NCBI GenBank assembly: GCA_019634795.1
Contig: JAHCAR010000007.1
Coordinates: 62,001-126,000, forward strand
DNA length: 64,000 nucleotides
Source of the DNA: Dokdonella sp.
GTDB taxonomy: Bacteria; Pseudomonadota; Gammaproteobacteria; Xanthomonadales; Rhodanobacteraceae
Direction of reading: 5' to 3'
Below, one piece after another: positions 27,026-35,680 of this stretch. Both the position numbers and the translations under genes were made by a program. The notes below the pieces were generated by a model. It was not told the DNA's origin. It was given only the letters and a program-made list of their open reading frames with translations, and ran no database searches. The number at the start of each line of letters is the position of its first letter. Position 1 is the first letter of the stretch.

Positions 27026-27754
27026 TCAAGCCGCTTTCTTGCGCTTGCGCGCCCACAGGTTCAGGCCCTCGACCGCAATCGAGAAGCCCATGGCGAAATA
27101 GACGTAGCCGCGCGGAATATGCAGCTCGAAACCGTCGGCGATGAGGACCACGCCGACCAGGATCAGGAAGGCCAGGGCGAGCATGCGCAGGGTCGGATGC
27201 CGGTCGATGAAGTCGCCGACCGGATTCGAGGCGAAGATCATCACGGCCACGGCGAGGATGATCGCGCTGACCATGACGAACACTTCGTTGACCATGCCGA
27301 TCGCGGTGATCACGGAATCGAGCGAGAAGACGATATCGATGATGGCGATCTGGATGATCACGAAGGTGAAGGACGCGAATACACGCCCTTCCTCGGTGTC
27401 GTCGCGCGAACCTTCGAGTTCCTGGTGGATCTCCATGACCGCCTTGACCAGCAGGAACAGGCCGCCGCCGATCAGGATCAGGTCGCGCAGCGAAATGGTC
27501 TGCTCGGCCAGCCGGAACAGGCCGAGGCGCTGGTCGTCGAGACCGGCCAGAAAGGACAGGAACAGCAGCAGGGCGATGCGAGTCAGGCAGGCCAGGCTCA
27601 GTCCGACCTTGCGCGCCAGAGGTCGCTGCTCCGGAGCCAGGCGGCTGACCGCAATCGAGACGAAGACGAGGTTGTCGACGCCGAGCACGATCTCGAGCGC
27701 GGCAAGCGTGAACAGGGCGGCCCAGAAATGAGGATCAGCGATTATTTCCAGCAT
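27026..27754 (-). CDS. TerC-family integral membrane protein
   Basis: 242-aa inner-membrane protein with seven predicted helices. The TerC signature EIVLGVDNLVFVSIAVSRL with its intramembrane Asp/Asn, the second acidic helix IIDIVFSLDSVITAIGMV, and the C-terminal cluster GYVYFAMGFSIAVEGLNLWARKRKK identify the family. Members export Mn2+ or assist metalation of exported proteins; some act with tellurite resistance genes, but none is nearby. Starts 17 bp after dgkA on the same strand. Confidence 0.88.
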   Translation of the reverse strand: MLEIIADPHFWAALFTLAALEIVLGVDNLVFVSIAVSRLAPEQRPLARKVGLSLACLTRIALLLFLSFLAGLDDQRLGLFRLAEQTISLRDLILIGGGLFLLVKAVMEIHQELEGSRDDTEEGRVFASFTFVIIQIAIIDIVFSLDSVITAIGMVNEVFVMVSAIILAVAVMIFASNPVGDFIDRHPTLRMLALAFLILVGVVLIADGFELHIPRGYVYFAMGFSIAVEGLNLWARKRKKAA

Positions 27755-27771
27755 TCAGCAAGCGCCGCCGT

Positions 27772-28143
27772 TCAGTGGATGTGCTGCCAGAGGACCAGAC
27801 CCCAGCACAGCATGACGTTGACCATCAGCAGGAACACGGCCGCCGATCCCATGTCCTTGGCGCGCCCGGCCAGTTCGTGGAATTCCGGACTGACCTTGTC
27901 GACCACGGCTTCGACCGCCGAGTTGAGCAGCTCCGCGGACAGCACGAGGATCAGGCTGCCGCAGAGCATGGCCTTTTCCAGCGCACCATCACCGAGCCAC
28001 AGGCCGAGTGGAAACAGCACGACCAGCAGGTAGCCTTCGAGCCGGAACGAGGCCTCGTGCGACCAGGCCGCACGCAGGCCCTTGGCCGACCAGACCAGGG
28101 CGCGCAGGATCTGACGGGGACCTCGCGGTTCAGTGCTGGGCAT
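27772..28143 (-). CDS. dgkA: diacylglycerol kinase DgkA
   Basis: 123-aa three-helix inner-membrane kinase recycling diacylglycerol to phosphatidic acid. The family core is intact: LVWSAKGLRAAWSHEASFRLE at the N-terminus, helix 2 ending in SAELLNSAVEAVVDKVSPEFH with the catalytic Glu and Asn, then ELAGRAKDMGSAAVFLLM. The gene is divergent from the PAP2 phosphatase, which acts on related lipids. Confidence 0.93.
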   Translation of the reverse strand: MPSTEPRGPRQILRALVWSAKGLRAAWSHEASFRLEGYLLVVLFPLGLWLGDGALEKAMLCGSLILVLSAELLNSAVEAVVDKVSPEFHELAGRAKDMGSAAVFLLMVNVMLCWGLVLWQHIH

Positions 28144-28400
28144 TGCAGTTCATGCCCTGGCCGTCCTCGCCCCAACCCCCGTCGCCCTCGGCTGAGAGCG
28201 CAACTCGAACCCGACAGCCCGGAAAGTGGGTGGCCCGCGCAGATTCGGCGAAAGCGTTGCGCTGGTTGCATCCAACAGTCAGCATGAAAAGACCCGGCGG
28301 GCTGGAAAATCAGCGCGCTATGATGCCATAAAGCACGTGCCGACCTGCCCGAACGAGCGGTCGGGGTCCCGCGCGAATGCCGATTGTCTCCGGAGAACCC

Positions 28401-29039
28401 ATGAATCAACGATTTCTGCTGGCGACCGCACTGATTTCCGCAAGCCTGGTCGCCATCGGACTGCTGGCCGTGGACATTCCGCTGTCCCACTGGATACACG
28501 CCAGCGGCCATGAGAACGCGGCACTGTTCGTGGTCGGACTCGGCACGCTCGACGGCATCGTCGGCATCCGCGTCTGGTACTGGCTGTGTTCACTGGTTTG
28601 TGTAGGCATGGGTCTGCTCGGCCTCGCCATCGCGCGACGCTCGCGGCTGCCCCGTGCCCTGCCCTGGGCCGTACTTTGCGCCGGCATCGTTCAGGCCGCC
28701 ACGATCGGCACAATGATGCTCGGCAAGACCGCCTTCGGCCGCCTGCGTCCACAGCAACTGTTCGAATCGGGCGACTGGAGCGTGATCTGGTTTTCCGCGG
28801 GCGGATCATTTCCGTCCGGCCATGCATCGTTCTACTTCGGGCTTTTCCTGCCGCTGGCGGCGAGCGCGCCGCGGACCTGGCAACGCGTCGCCCTGATCAT
28901 GGTTCCGGTCTTCGTAGCCCTCGCACGGCTCGACATGAACCGGCATTTCCTGTCCGACGTGGCGACCTCGGCGCTGGTGGCCGCCGCCTGGTCCCTGCTC
29001 ATGGTCGCGGCGATACGGCGCTGGCGGCCAGCGCAATGA
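28401..29039 (+). CDS. PAP2-family membrane phosphatase
   Basis: 212-aa polytopic membrane protein with the three-part PAP2 phosphatase signature: KTAFGRLRP (KX6RP), FPSGHASF, and RLDMNRHFLSD (RX5HX3D). About six helices. Substrates in this family include phosphatidic acid, phosphatidylglycerophosphate and undecaprenyl diphosphate; an Und-PP or PA role would fit the neighbouring dgkA and cell-envelope genes. ATG at 28401 preferred (GGAGAA upstream); a GTG/ATG at 28377 would add eight residues with no helix. Confidence 0.87.
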   Translation: MNQRFLLATALISASLVAIGLLAVDIPLSHWIHASGHENAALFVVGLGTLDGIVGIRVWYWLCSLVCVGMGLLGLAIARRSRLPRALPWAVLCAGIVQAATIGTMMLGKTAFGRLRPQQLFESGDWSVIWFSAGGSFPSGHASFYFGLFLPLAASAPRTWQRVALIMVPVFVALARLDMNRHFLSDVATSALVAAAWSLLMVAAIRRWRPAQ

Positions 29040-29103
29040 ATCATGCGCCGCTGCCGGCGCCGACCTGGGGCTGGCCCGGAATCCAGGGCAGGCCGCGTTG
29101 ATC

Positions 29104-30420
29104 ATGGTCGCGCGCAAGCGATCCTTTGCCTCCGGGCAAACCTGGCCGCACGGCTCGCGACAACTGCTCAGCACCCTGGCCTGGCTGCGCCTGTGTGCGA
29201 TCGGTGGCCAGGCCCTGACCGTCGCCTTCGTCGCCGCGTGGCTCGGAATCGCCATCCCGGTCGGCGCCCTGTTCGCCGGTATCGGCGTGCTCGCCGCATT
29301 CAGCCTGCTCGCGTTCTGGCGCCTGCGCCGGCAGACCCGGGTCAGTGCGACCGAGTCGATGATCCACATCACCATCGATACCGTCGTCCTCGGTTACCTG
29401 CTGTATCTGACCGGCGGTGCGACCAATCCGTTCATATCGCTGCTGGTGATGCCGATCACGCTGGCCGCGACGGCCCTGCCGCTGCGCTCGGTTTCGATCG
29501 TTGCCGCGCTTGCCGTGACCACCTACCTGCTGCTGATGCGCTTCTACGTGCCGCTGCCCGAGGCCGTCGCAGTCGACACGCTGAGCGGATTCAACCTGCA
29601 CCTGACAGGCATGGCGATCAGCTTCGCGATTACCGCTGGCATGCTCGGCTACTTCATCGCCCGCCTGGCGCGCGCCCTGCGCGCCCAGCAAGCCGAGGCC
29701 GAACTCGAGCGCGAGCGCGCCCTGCGCGACGAAGGCATCCTCGCCATCGCGACCCAGGCGGCGAGCACCGCGCACGAACTCAACACACCGCTGTCTACCA
29801 TGCGCACCCTGCTCGGCGAGCTCGGTCGCGAACACGCACAAGACGCCGCCCTGAGCGAGGATTTCGACCTGCTGATCGGCCAGGCCGACCGCTGTCGCGA
29901 CATCCTGCGCGAACTGGTCAAGGTCGGCAGCAACCAGCTGGCCGGGGTGGCCGAATGGATCAGCGTGGCCGACCTTGGCGATTCGACGCGCGACGCGTTC
30001 AGCCTGCTGCGGCCGGAGATCGAAGTCGACTATGCGATCGACCCGGCTCTCGGTAAACGTCGCATCGCGGTCGTGCCGGCCCTGCACCATGCCATCATCA
30101 ACCTGCTCAACAATGCCGCCGATGCCTCGCTGGCAAACGCCGACACGCGGGTCGAGATGCGCGTCGGTGGCGGCGGCGGCATCCTCGAGTTGCTCGTTCG
30201 CGACCATGGCAAGGGCATGGCGGCCGCTCTGCAACCGACCGCCGGCCTGCGCTTCGAAACAACCAAGCGCGACGGCCTCGGCCTCGGCCTGGCCCTGGCC
30301 AACGCGACGGCCGAGCGCTTCGGCGGTACCCTGACCGCCGAGGCCGTCGAAAACGGCGGAACCCGGCAGCGTTTGCGTCTGCCACTGGCAACACTGGACA
30401 ATCCCCCGCATGAGCAATGA
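29104..30420 (+). CDS. regB: RegB/PrrB-type redox sensor histidine kinase
   Basis: 438-aa membrane kinase of the RegBA (PrrBA/ActSR) global redox system. Six predicted helices; the quinone-binding signature GGATNPF lies in the periplasmic-side loop between helices 3 and 4 (about residues 100-106). DHp domain with AHELNTPLSTMRTLL (His codon 29773-29775, residue 224) and, 40 residues on, DRCRDIL with a Cys at residue 264 (codon 29893-29895). These positions almost match His225 and the redox-active Cys265 of Rhodobacter RegB. The ATPase domain has NLLNNAADAS, DHGKGM and GLGLGLALAN. TTG at 29098 is an alternative start. Confidence 0.88.
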   Translation: MVARKRSFASGQTWPHGSRQLLSTLAWLRLCAIGGQALTVAFVAAWLGIAIPVGALFAGIGVLAAFSLLAFWRLRRQTRVSATESMIHITIDTVVLGYLLYLTGGATNPFISLLVMPITLAATALPLRSVSIVAALAVTTYLLLMRFYVPLPEAVAVDTLSGFNLHLTGMAISFAITAGMLGYFIARLARALRAQQAEAELERERALRDEGILAIATQAASTAHELNTPLSTMRTLLGELGREHAQDAALSEDFDLLIGQADRCRDILRELVKVGSNQLAGVAEWISVADLGDSTRDAFSLLRPEIEVDYAIDPALGKRRIAVVPALHHAIINLLNNAADASLANADTRVEMRVGGGGGILELLVRDHGKGMAAALQPTAGLRFETTKRDGLGLGLALANATAERFGGTLTAEAVENGGTRQRLRLPLATLDNPPHEQ

Positions 30421-30973
30421 AATCGCAGGCCGCGTCCTGCTCGTCGATGACGATGCCGTCTTTGTCCGCGTCCTCTCGCGCGCCCTCGCCGCACGCGGCT
30501 TCGAGGTGGCCGGCGCCACCAGCAGCCAGGAGGCCCTGGTGCGTTGCGCCGATTTCCAGCCGCGCTTCATCGTGCTCGACCTCAAGCTCGGTGCGGAAAG
30601 CGGGCTGGCCCTGATTCCGCGCCTGATCGCGGCACGCCCGGGCGTTCGCATCCTGCTGTTGACCGGCTATGCCTCGATCGCCACCGCAGTCGAGGCGATC
30701 AAGCGCGGCGCCCACGACTACCTGGCCAAGCCGGTCGACGCCGACCAGGTCGTGCAGGCCCTGCTCGGGCCGTCGTCGTCATCGGTGGCCAGCAGCGAGC
30801 CGCTGCCCGATGCGCCGCCGCCGCTCAAGCGCCTGGAGTGGGAGCACATCCAGCGTGTGCTGACCGAATGCGAAGGCAACATCTCCGAGGCCGCGCGCCG
30901 GCTCGGTCTGCACCGGCGCACCCTGCAGCGGAAACTGGCCAAGCGGCCAGTGCGCGAGTCGCCGACGCGCTGA
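30410..30973 (+). CDS. regA: RegA/PrrA-type response regulator
   Basis: 187-aa cytosolic regulator paired with the kinase above (11-nt overlap). Receiver domain with acidic pocket VLLVDDDA, the phospho-acceptor Asp57 in FIVLDLKLG, Thr and Lys switch residues in LLLTGYAS and YLAKPVD. A short Pro/Ser linker precedes the Fis-type helix-turn-helix EWEHIQRVLTECEGNISEAARRLGLHRRTLQRKLAKRP, the near-invariant C-terminus of RegA. It should control aerobic/anaerobic energy genes. Confidence 0.9.
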   Translation: MSNEIAGRVLLVDDDAVFVRVLSRALAARGFEVAGATSSQEALVRCADFQPRFIVLDLKLGAESGLALIPRLIAARPGVRILLLTGYASIATAVEAIKRGAHDYLAKPVDADQVVQALLGPSSSSVASSEPLPDAPPPLKRLEWEHIQRVLTECEGNISEAARRLGLHRRTLQRKLAKRPVRESPTR

Positions 30974-31012
30974 ATCAAGCGGACCGCCGGCAGGCCAGCC
31001 GCTGTCTGTCGA

Positions 31013-31633
31013 TCAGGGCTTCAGGGCCTTCTCCACGGCCGGCAGGACATTGGCCAGCACACGTGGTTGCGCGGCGGCGGTCGGGTGCAGCCCATCCGCC
31101 TGCATCAGTTCGGGGTCCAGGGCCACGCCATCGAGCAGGAACGGGACCAATGGCAGCTTGAATTCCGTCGCCAGGTCCCGATACAGGTTACGTAGGCCGT
31201 CGCGATACTGCGGACCGTAGTTGACCGGAATCTCGATTCCAACCAGCAAGACCCGGGCGCCGGCCTTGCGGCTGAGCTCGATGATGCGGGTCAGGTTCTG
31301 CCGCGGCGCGCTGAGCGGCAATCCGCGCAGGGCGTCGTTGGCGCCCAGCTCGAGCACGACCAGGGCCGGCCGGTGATCGCCGAGCAGCTTTTCGATGCGG
31401 GCGAGGCCGCCGGCGGTGGTCTCGCCACTGATCGACGCATTGACCACATCGCGTGCGGGATCGCCCTTTTCCAGGCGCTCGCGCAACAGATTGACCCAGC
31501 CGGATTCGGGCTCGATACCGTAGCCCGCCGACAGGGAATCGCCGAGCACGAGCACCGGTCGCGGCGCGCCCAGCACCTGCGCCGGAACCCACGACAGCAA
31601 GACGAACAAGACTGGAAGGATGAATCGAAGCAT
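31013..31633 (-). CDS. tesA: periplasmic GDSL lysophospholipase/thioesterase TesA-like
   Basis: 206-aa exported SGNH hydrolase. Signal peptide LRFILPVLFVLLSWVPAQVLG, then block I LVLGDSLSAGYGI with nucleophile Ser, block II Gly in SISGETTAGGL, block III LGANDALRG with oxyanion Asn, and block V QADGLHPTA with the catalytic Asp-x-x-His. Divergent from ybbA; the two ATGs share the bases of a CATG palindrome at 31631-31634. The same tesA/ybbA/ybbP neighbourhood occurs in E. coli. Confidence 0.92.
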   Translation of the reverse strand: MLRFILPVLFVLLSWVPAQVLGAPRPVLVLGDSLSAGYGIEPESGWVNLLRERLEKGDPARDVVNASISGETTAGGLARIEKLLGDHRPALVVLELGANDALRGLPLSAPRQNLTRIIELSRKAGARVLLVGIEIPVNYGPQYRDGLRNLYRDLATEFKLPLVPFLLDGVALDPELMQADGLHPTAAAQPRVLANVLPAVEKALKP

Positions 31634-32321
31634 GACGATCGAACCCGCGGTGGTGCTCAGTGCCGAGAAGCTTAGCAAAGTGGTCGAGGGCCCCGACGGC
31701 CGCCTGACCATCCTCGAGGAAGTCAGTCTCAGCGTCGACCGCGGCGCCAGCCTCGCCATCGTCGGCGCCTCCGGTTCGGGCAAGACGACCCTGCTCGGCC
31801 TGCTGGCCGGACTCGACCGGCCCAGCAGCGGCTCGGTCGTACTCGCCGGCGAGGATCTCGGCGCGCTCGACGAGGAAGCCCGCGCCCGCCTGCGCCGACG
31901 CATGGTCGGTTTCGTGTTCCAGTCCTTCCACCTGCTGCCGGCCCTGAACGCCGAGGAGAACGTCATGCTGCCGCTCGAACTCGAGGGCCTCGACGACGCC
32001 CGCGAACGCGCCGGCAGCGTGCTCGCCGCGGTCGGTCTCGGAAAGCGCCTGCATCACTACCCGCACCAGCTCTCGGGCGGCGAGCAGCAACGCGTGGCCC
32101 TGGCCCGTGCCTTCGTGCACGGTCCGAAGCTGCTGTTCGCCGACGAACCGACCGGCAACCTCGACCAGCGCACCGGTGCCGCGGTCAGCGACCTGCTGTT
32201 CGATCTGAATCGCGAACACCAGACCACCCTGGTCCTGGTCAGCCATGATCTCGGCCTGGCCTCGCGCTGCGCGCGGACGCTGCGGCTGCGCGACGGCCGC
32301 GTCGTCGAGGGCGACCAGTGA
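31632..32321 (+). CDS. ybbA: ABC transporter ATP-binding protein, YbbA-like
   Basis: 229-aa ATPase of the LolD/MacB-type class. Walker A GASGSGKTTLLGLLAGLDRPSSG, Q-loop VFQSFHLLPALNAEENVMLPLEL, signature LSGGEQQRVALARAFVHGP, Walker B LLFADEPTGNLD and H-loop LVSHD. Partners with the large permease that follows (GTGA overlap). The ATG at 31632 overlaps the divergent tesA ATG; an in-frame ATG at 31620 sits directly on the GGAAGG site and is less likely. Function is probably envelope lipid or lipoprotein related, unproven. Confidence 0.9.
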   Translation: MTIEPAVVLSAEKLSKVVEGPDGRLTILEEVSLSVDRGASLAIVGASGSGKTTLLGLLAGLDRPSSGSVVLAGEDLGALDEEARARLRRRMVGFVFQSFHLLPALNAEENVMLPLELEGLDDARERAGSVLAAVGLGKRLHHYPHQLSGGEQQRVALARAFVHGPKLLFADEPTGNLDQRTGAAVSDLLFDLNREHQTTLVLVSHDLGLASRCARTLRLRDGRVVEGDQ

Positions 32322-34801
32322 GGCCGGTCGCCTTCGCCGCGCGCAGCCTGCGTCGCGAATTCCGCCACGGCGAACTGGCCACCCTGGCCGCAGCCCTGGT
32401 CCTTGCCGTGGCCGCCCTGACTGCGGTCGGAACCCTGGCCAGCCGTGTCGAAAGCGCGATTCTCGCCTCGGCCGCCGAACTGCTCGGCGGCGACCTCGGG
32501 GTCAGCGCGCGTCGCGAGGCGCTGCCCGAATCGTTTTCGAGCGAGGCCGGCAAGCTCGGCCTCGCCAGCAGCCGCAGCGTCGAATTCTCGAGTGTCGTGT
32601 TCGCCGGCGAGAACAGCCAGTTCAGCGAGGTCCGAGCGGTCGACGCGGCCTTCCCGCTGCGCGGCAAGCTGGTCGTCGCCGACGGCAGCGGCGTTCAGTC
32701 CGTCGCGCATGCACCGGCCCGCGGACAGGTCTATGCCGACCACGCGGTGCTCACCACGCTGGGCGCCTCGGTCGGCAGCGCGCTGCAATTGGGCGGCCAT
32801 GACCTCAGCATCGCCGGCGAGATTGTCTCCGCACCCGGCAGCTCGGTGTTCCAGTTTGCGCCGACCCTGATCATGAACCTCGAGGATGCCGAGTCCAGCG
32901 GACTGCTCGGCATCGGCAGCCGCGCCACCTACCGGGTGCTCGTTGCCGGCGATGCCGCCGCGGTCGAGCGCTACGCCGCATGGGCCGGGCAGAACCTTCC
33001 CGCCATGGCGCGCCTGACCACGGTCGCCGAAGCCCAGGCCAACCTGCGCAGCGCGTTCGAGCGCGGCGAGAATTTCCTGCGCCTGGCGGCCCTGCTGGCC
33101 GCCCTGCTGGCCGGTATCGCGGTGGCCCTGGCCGCGCAGCGTTTCGCCCGACGCAAGACCGAGGAAGTCGCCCTGCTGCGCTGCCTCGGTGCCAGCCGCC
33201 GCGAGATCGTCCTCGCCCTGAGCCTCGAACTGGTCCTGCTCGCCCTGCCCGCCTGCCTGCTCGGCGCGGCGCTCGGCATCGGCATGCAGCAGGTCGCCTT
33301 CCTGTTCGCCAGCCAGCTGCTCGGCGGCGTCGCCCCGGCCCTGCCGCTGGCACCGGCGGCCTCGGCCTTCGTGGTCGGCCTCGCCGTGCTGTTCGGTTTC
33401 GCCCTGCCACCCTTGCTGCGCCTGCGCGATGTCGAGCCGATGCGCGTGTTCCGGCGCGACCTGCAAACCCGCCTGCGTCGGTTCGACGCCCTCTACCTGC
33501 TGCCACTGCTGGTCGGCGGCGGCCTGATCCTGCTCGAGAGCGGCTCATCGAAACTGGCCGGGGTGCTGGCCGGCGCGCTGGCCGCGGTGGCTGTGGCGAC
33601 CCTGCTGCTGAGCCTGCTCCTGCTCAAGGGACTGCGCGCCAGTTCGCGCAGGCTGCCGGGCGCATTGCGCTTCGGCCTGGCCAACCTGAGCCGGCGCCGC
33701 GCGCTGACCCTGATCCAGGTCGGCGCCCTGGCCCTGAGCCTGACCGCGCTGAACCTGCTCGCCGTGGTCGGCCCTTCGCTGCTCGATCGCTGGCGCGCCG
33801 ACCTGCCGCAGGACACGCCCAATTATTTCGCCCTGAACCTGCAACCCGGCCAAAAAGCCGAGTTCGAACAGCGTCTGGCCGCGCTCGGTGCGAGCAACCT
33901 TAGCCTGCTGCCACTGGCCGCCGGCAAGCTCGTCGCGATCAATGGCAAGCCGCTGCGTGCCAGCGACTATGCCGAAGACTCGCGCGCCGGCAACTGGATC
34001 GAGGGCGAAGTGCGGGTATCGTGGAGCGAACAGCTGCCGCCGTCGAACCGCGTCACCGCGGGCAGTTGGCTGGCCACCGACCCGCCGACCGCCGAGTTGT
34101 CGGTCGACCGCGGCTGGTTCGAACTGTTCCGGCTCGAGCTCGGCGACAACATGACCCTGCGCGTCGGCGACAGCGAGGTCACCGCAACCGTCACCAGCGT
34201 GCGTGAAATCGACTGGGACTCGTTCCGGGTCAACTTCTTCATGATGCTCGACCCGGCGCATGGCGATCCGCTGCCGCACAGCCTGATCTCGAGCTTCCAC
34301 CTGCCGCCCGGCAATGCCGCCCTCGCGACCCTTTCTAGGTCAATGCCGAACCTCTCGCTGATCGACGTCAATTCGATCCTCGACCGGGTCCGCGACATCA
34401 TCAGCCGGGTCTCCTCGGCGGTGACCTGGGTACTCGGCTTCAGCCTCGCTGCAGGCATCCTCGTACTGCTCGCCGCGCTCGCCGCGACGGCCGACGAACG
34501 ACGCTTCGAGATCGCCCTGCTGCGCACGCTCGGCGCGCACGGACGGCAGCTGACCGCCGCCGTGCTCGGCGAATTCGCCGCACTCGGCCTGCTCGCCGGT
34601 GCCGTCGCCGCAGCCGGGGCCGCCGGTACCGGAATCGCGCTGGCGCGCAACGTGTTCCGCATGCCGGACTACTGGCCGCCGGCACCCGAGCTGGCCGGCA
34701 TGGCGCTGGCGTCCGCGCTCGTGGTCATGCTTGCCGGCCTCGCCGGAACGCGTCGCATCGCGCGCACGCCACCGATGCGCGTGTTGCGCTACGGCAGCTG
34801 A
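32318..34801 (+). CDS. ybbP: ABC transporter permease, YbbP/FtsX superfamily
   Basis: 827-aa permease with the ten-helix layout of the YbbP type: N-terminal helix after FAARSLRREFRHGELATLAAALVLAV, periplasmic MacB-like domain (about 40-230), helices from ENFLRLAALLAALLAGIAVALAAQRFARRKTEEVALLRCLGASRREI, a second FtsX core after a further periplasmic segment (DVNSILDRVRDIISRVSSAVTWVLGFSLAAGI... FEIALLRTLGAHGRQL). GTG start overlaps the ybbA stop. It probably moves or extracts hydrophobic envelope components, as inferred for MacB-like systems. Confidence 0.9.
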   Translation: MRPVAFAARSLRREFRHGELATLAAALVLAVAALTAVGTLASRVESAILASAAELLGGDLGVSARREALPESFSSEAGKLGLASSRSVEFSSVVFAGENSQFSEVRAVDAAFPLRGKLVVADGSGVQSVAHAPARGQVYADHAVLTTLGASVGSALQLGGHDLSIAGEIVSAPGSSVFQFAPTLIMNLEDAESSGLLGIGSRATYRVLVAGDAAAVERYAAWAGQNLPAMARLTTVAEAQANLRSAFERGENFLRLAALLAALLAGIAVALAAQRFARRKTEEVALLRCLGASRREIVLALSLELVLLALPACLLGAALGIGMQQVAFLFASQLLGGVAPALPLAPAASAFVVGLAVLFGFALPPLLRLRDVEPMRVFRRDLQTRLRRFDALYLLPLLVGGGLILLESGSSKLAGVLAGALAAVAVATLLLSLLLLKGLRASSRRLPGALRFGLANLSRRRALTLIQVGALALSLTALNLLAVVGPSLLDRWRADLPQDTPNYFALNLQPGQKAEFEQRLAALGASNLSLLPLAAGKLVAINGKPLRASDYAEDSRAGNWIEGEVRVSWSEQLPPSNRVTAGSWLATDPPTAELSVDRGWFELFRLELGDNMTLRVGDSEVTATVTSVREIDWDSFRVNFFMMLDPAHGDPLPHSLISSFHLPPGNAALATLSRSMPNLSLIDVNSILDRVRDIISRVSSAVTWVLGFSLAAGILVLLAALAATADERRFEIALLRTLGAHGRQLTAAVLGEFAALGLLAGAVAAAGAAGTGIALARNVFRMPDYWPPAPELAGMALASALVVMLAGLAGTRRIARTPPMRVLRYGS

Positions 34802-34857
34802 CGAAGCCTGCCCGCGCGCGCTTGCGCGCCACGCCATCCGGCCGCTAAGGTGCGGCG

Positions 34858-35184
34858 ATGAACGCCAGTGAAAAACGCCGCTTTCCGCGCCTGCCGATCT
34901 TCTCGGCGGCGCTGATCACGCTGGCCGGCCAGGGCTGGCTCAGCGAAGTACGTGACCTGTCGCAAGGCGGCGCCTGCCTGGGTCGCCCGCGGCACTGGCA
35001 ACCCGCCCCATCTTCGGACTGCCGCATCTACTTCATCTTCGACCAGGAAACCGTCATCGGCATCGATGCGCGCTGCGTACGCGAGGGCAGCGACGACCTC
35101 GGTTTCGCTTTCGCGGACGGCCAGGAAGGCCAGCTCGAGGCGCTGCTCTACGAGTCGCGCTTCCTCGACAAGGACGATCCATAG
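34858..35184 (+). CDS. PilZ-domain protein
   Basis: 108-aa single-domain protein. The c-di-GMP binding signature is present: RRFPRLP near the N-terminus (R-x-x-x-R type) and DLSQGGACL (D/N-x-S-x-x-G). The rest is a small beta-barrel ending LDKDDP. Likely a stand-alone c-di-GMP receptor that influences motility, pili or exopolysaccharide; no cyclase or phosphodiesterase lies in the window. ATG at 34858, 57 bp after ybbP. Confidence 0.82.
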   Translation: MNASEKRRFPRLPIFSAALITLAGQGWLSEVRDLSQGGACLGRPRHWQPAPSSDCRIYFIFDQETVIGIDARCVREGSDDLGFAFADGQEGQLEALLYESRFLDKDDP

Positions 35185-35306
35185 GCCGCCGCCGGGGATC
35201 GGCTCGGCCCAGGCCGTCCGTACCGCGAACGACGAATAGCAGGCCACGACCGGCGGCCATGTCAGAATTCCGGCGCCTGCCGGAATTCGATCTGGAGCCA
35301 TCCCCG

Positions 35307-35645
35307 ATGTGGAACCACCTTGCACCGATCCTGCTGCTGACCGGGTCCAATGTCTTCATGACCTTCGCCTGGTACGGCCATCTTCGCTACACCAACCGCC
35401 CGCTGCTGCTGGTAATCCTGGTCAGCTGGGGCATCGCGTTCTTCGAGTACTGCCTGCAGGTGCCGGCCAACCGCATCGGCTACGCGGTCTACAGCCCGGC
35501 GCAACTGAAGACGATCCAGGAAATCATCACCCTGCTCGTCTTCGTCGTGTTTTCGGTGAGCTGGCTGGGCGCCGCAATCAAATGGAACCACGTGGTCGGA
35601 TTCGTGCTGATCGTGGCCGCCGCATTTTTCATCTTTCTTGATTGA
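35307..35645 (+). CDS. DUF486-family small membrane protein
   Basis: 112-aa protein with four predicted helices (ILLLTGSNVFMTFAWYGHL, LLLVILVSWGIAFFEYCLQVPANRIGY, IQEIITLLVFVVFSVSWLG, VVGFVLIVAAAFFIFL). The WYGHL and EYCLQVPANRIGY segments are typical of DUF486, a DMT-superfamily-like small membrane family of unknown function. The ATG at 35307 has GGAG about 10 nt upstream and removes 16 non-membrane residues of the longer frame. Confidence 0.85.
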   Translation: MWNHLAPILLLTGSNVFMTFAWYGHLRYTNRPLLLVILVSWGIAFFEYCLQVPANRIGYAVYSPAQLKTIQEIITLLVFVVFSVSWLGAAIKWNHVVGFVLIVAAAFFIFLD

Positions 35646-35658
35646 GGCTGGAACGGCT

Positions 35659-35680
35659 CACGCTCGTCCCTCAGCGTGAA
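35659..35680. terminator. hairpin between convergent genes
   Basis: TCACGCT (35659-35665) / AGCGTGA (35674-35680), loop of 8, straddling the stop codon of the minus-strand glycosyltransferase and 14 bp beyond the DUF486 stop. No T-tract. A bidirectional terminator role is suggested only by position. Confidence 0.3.
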
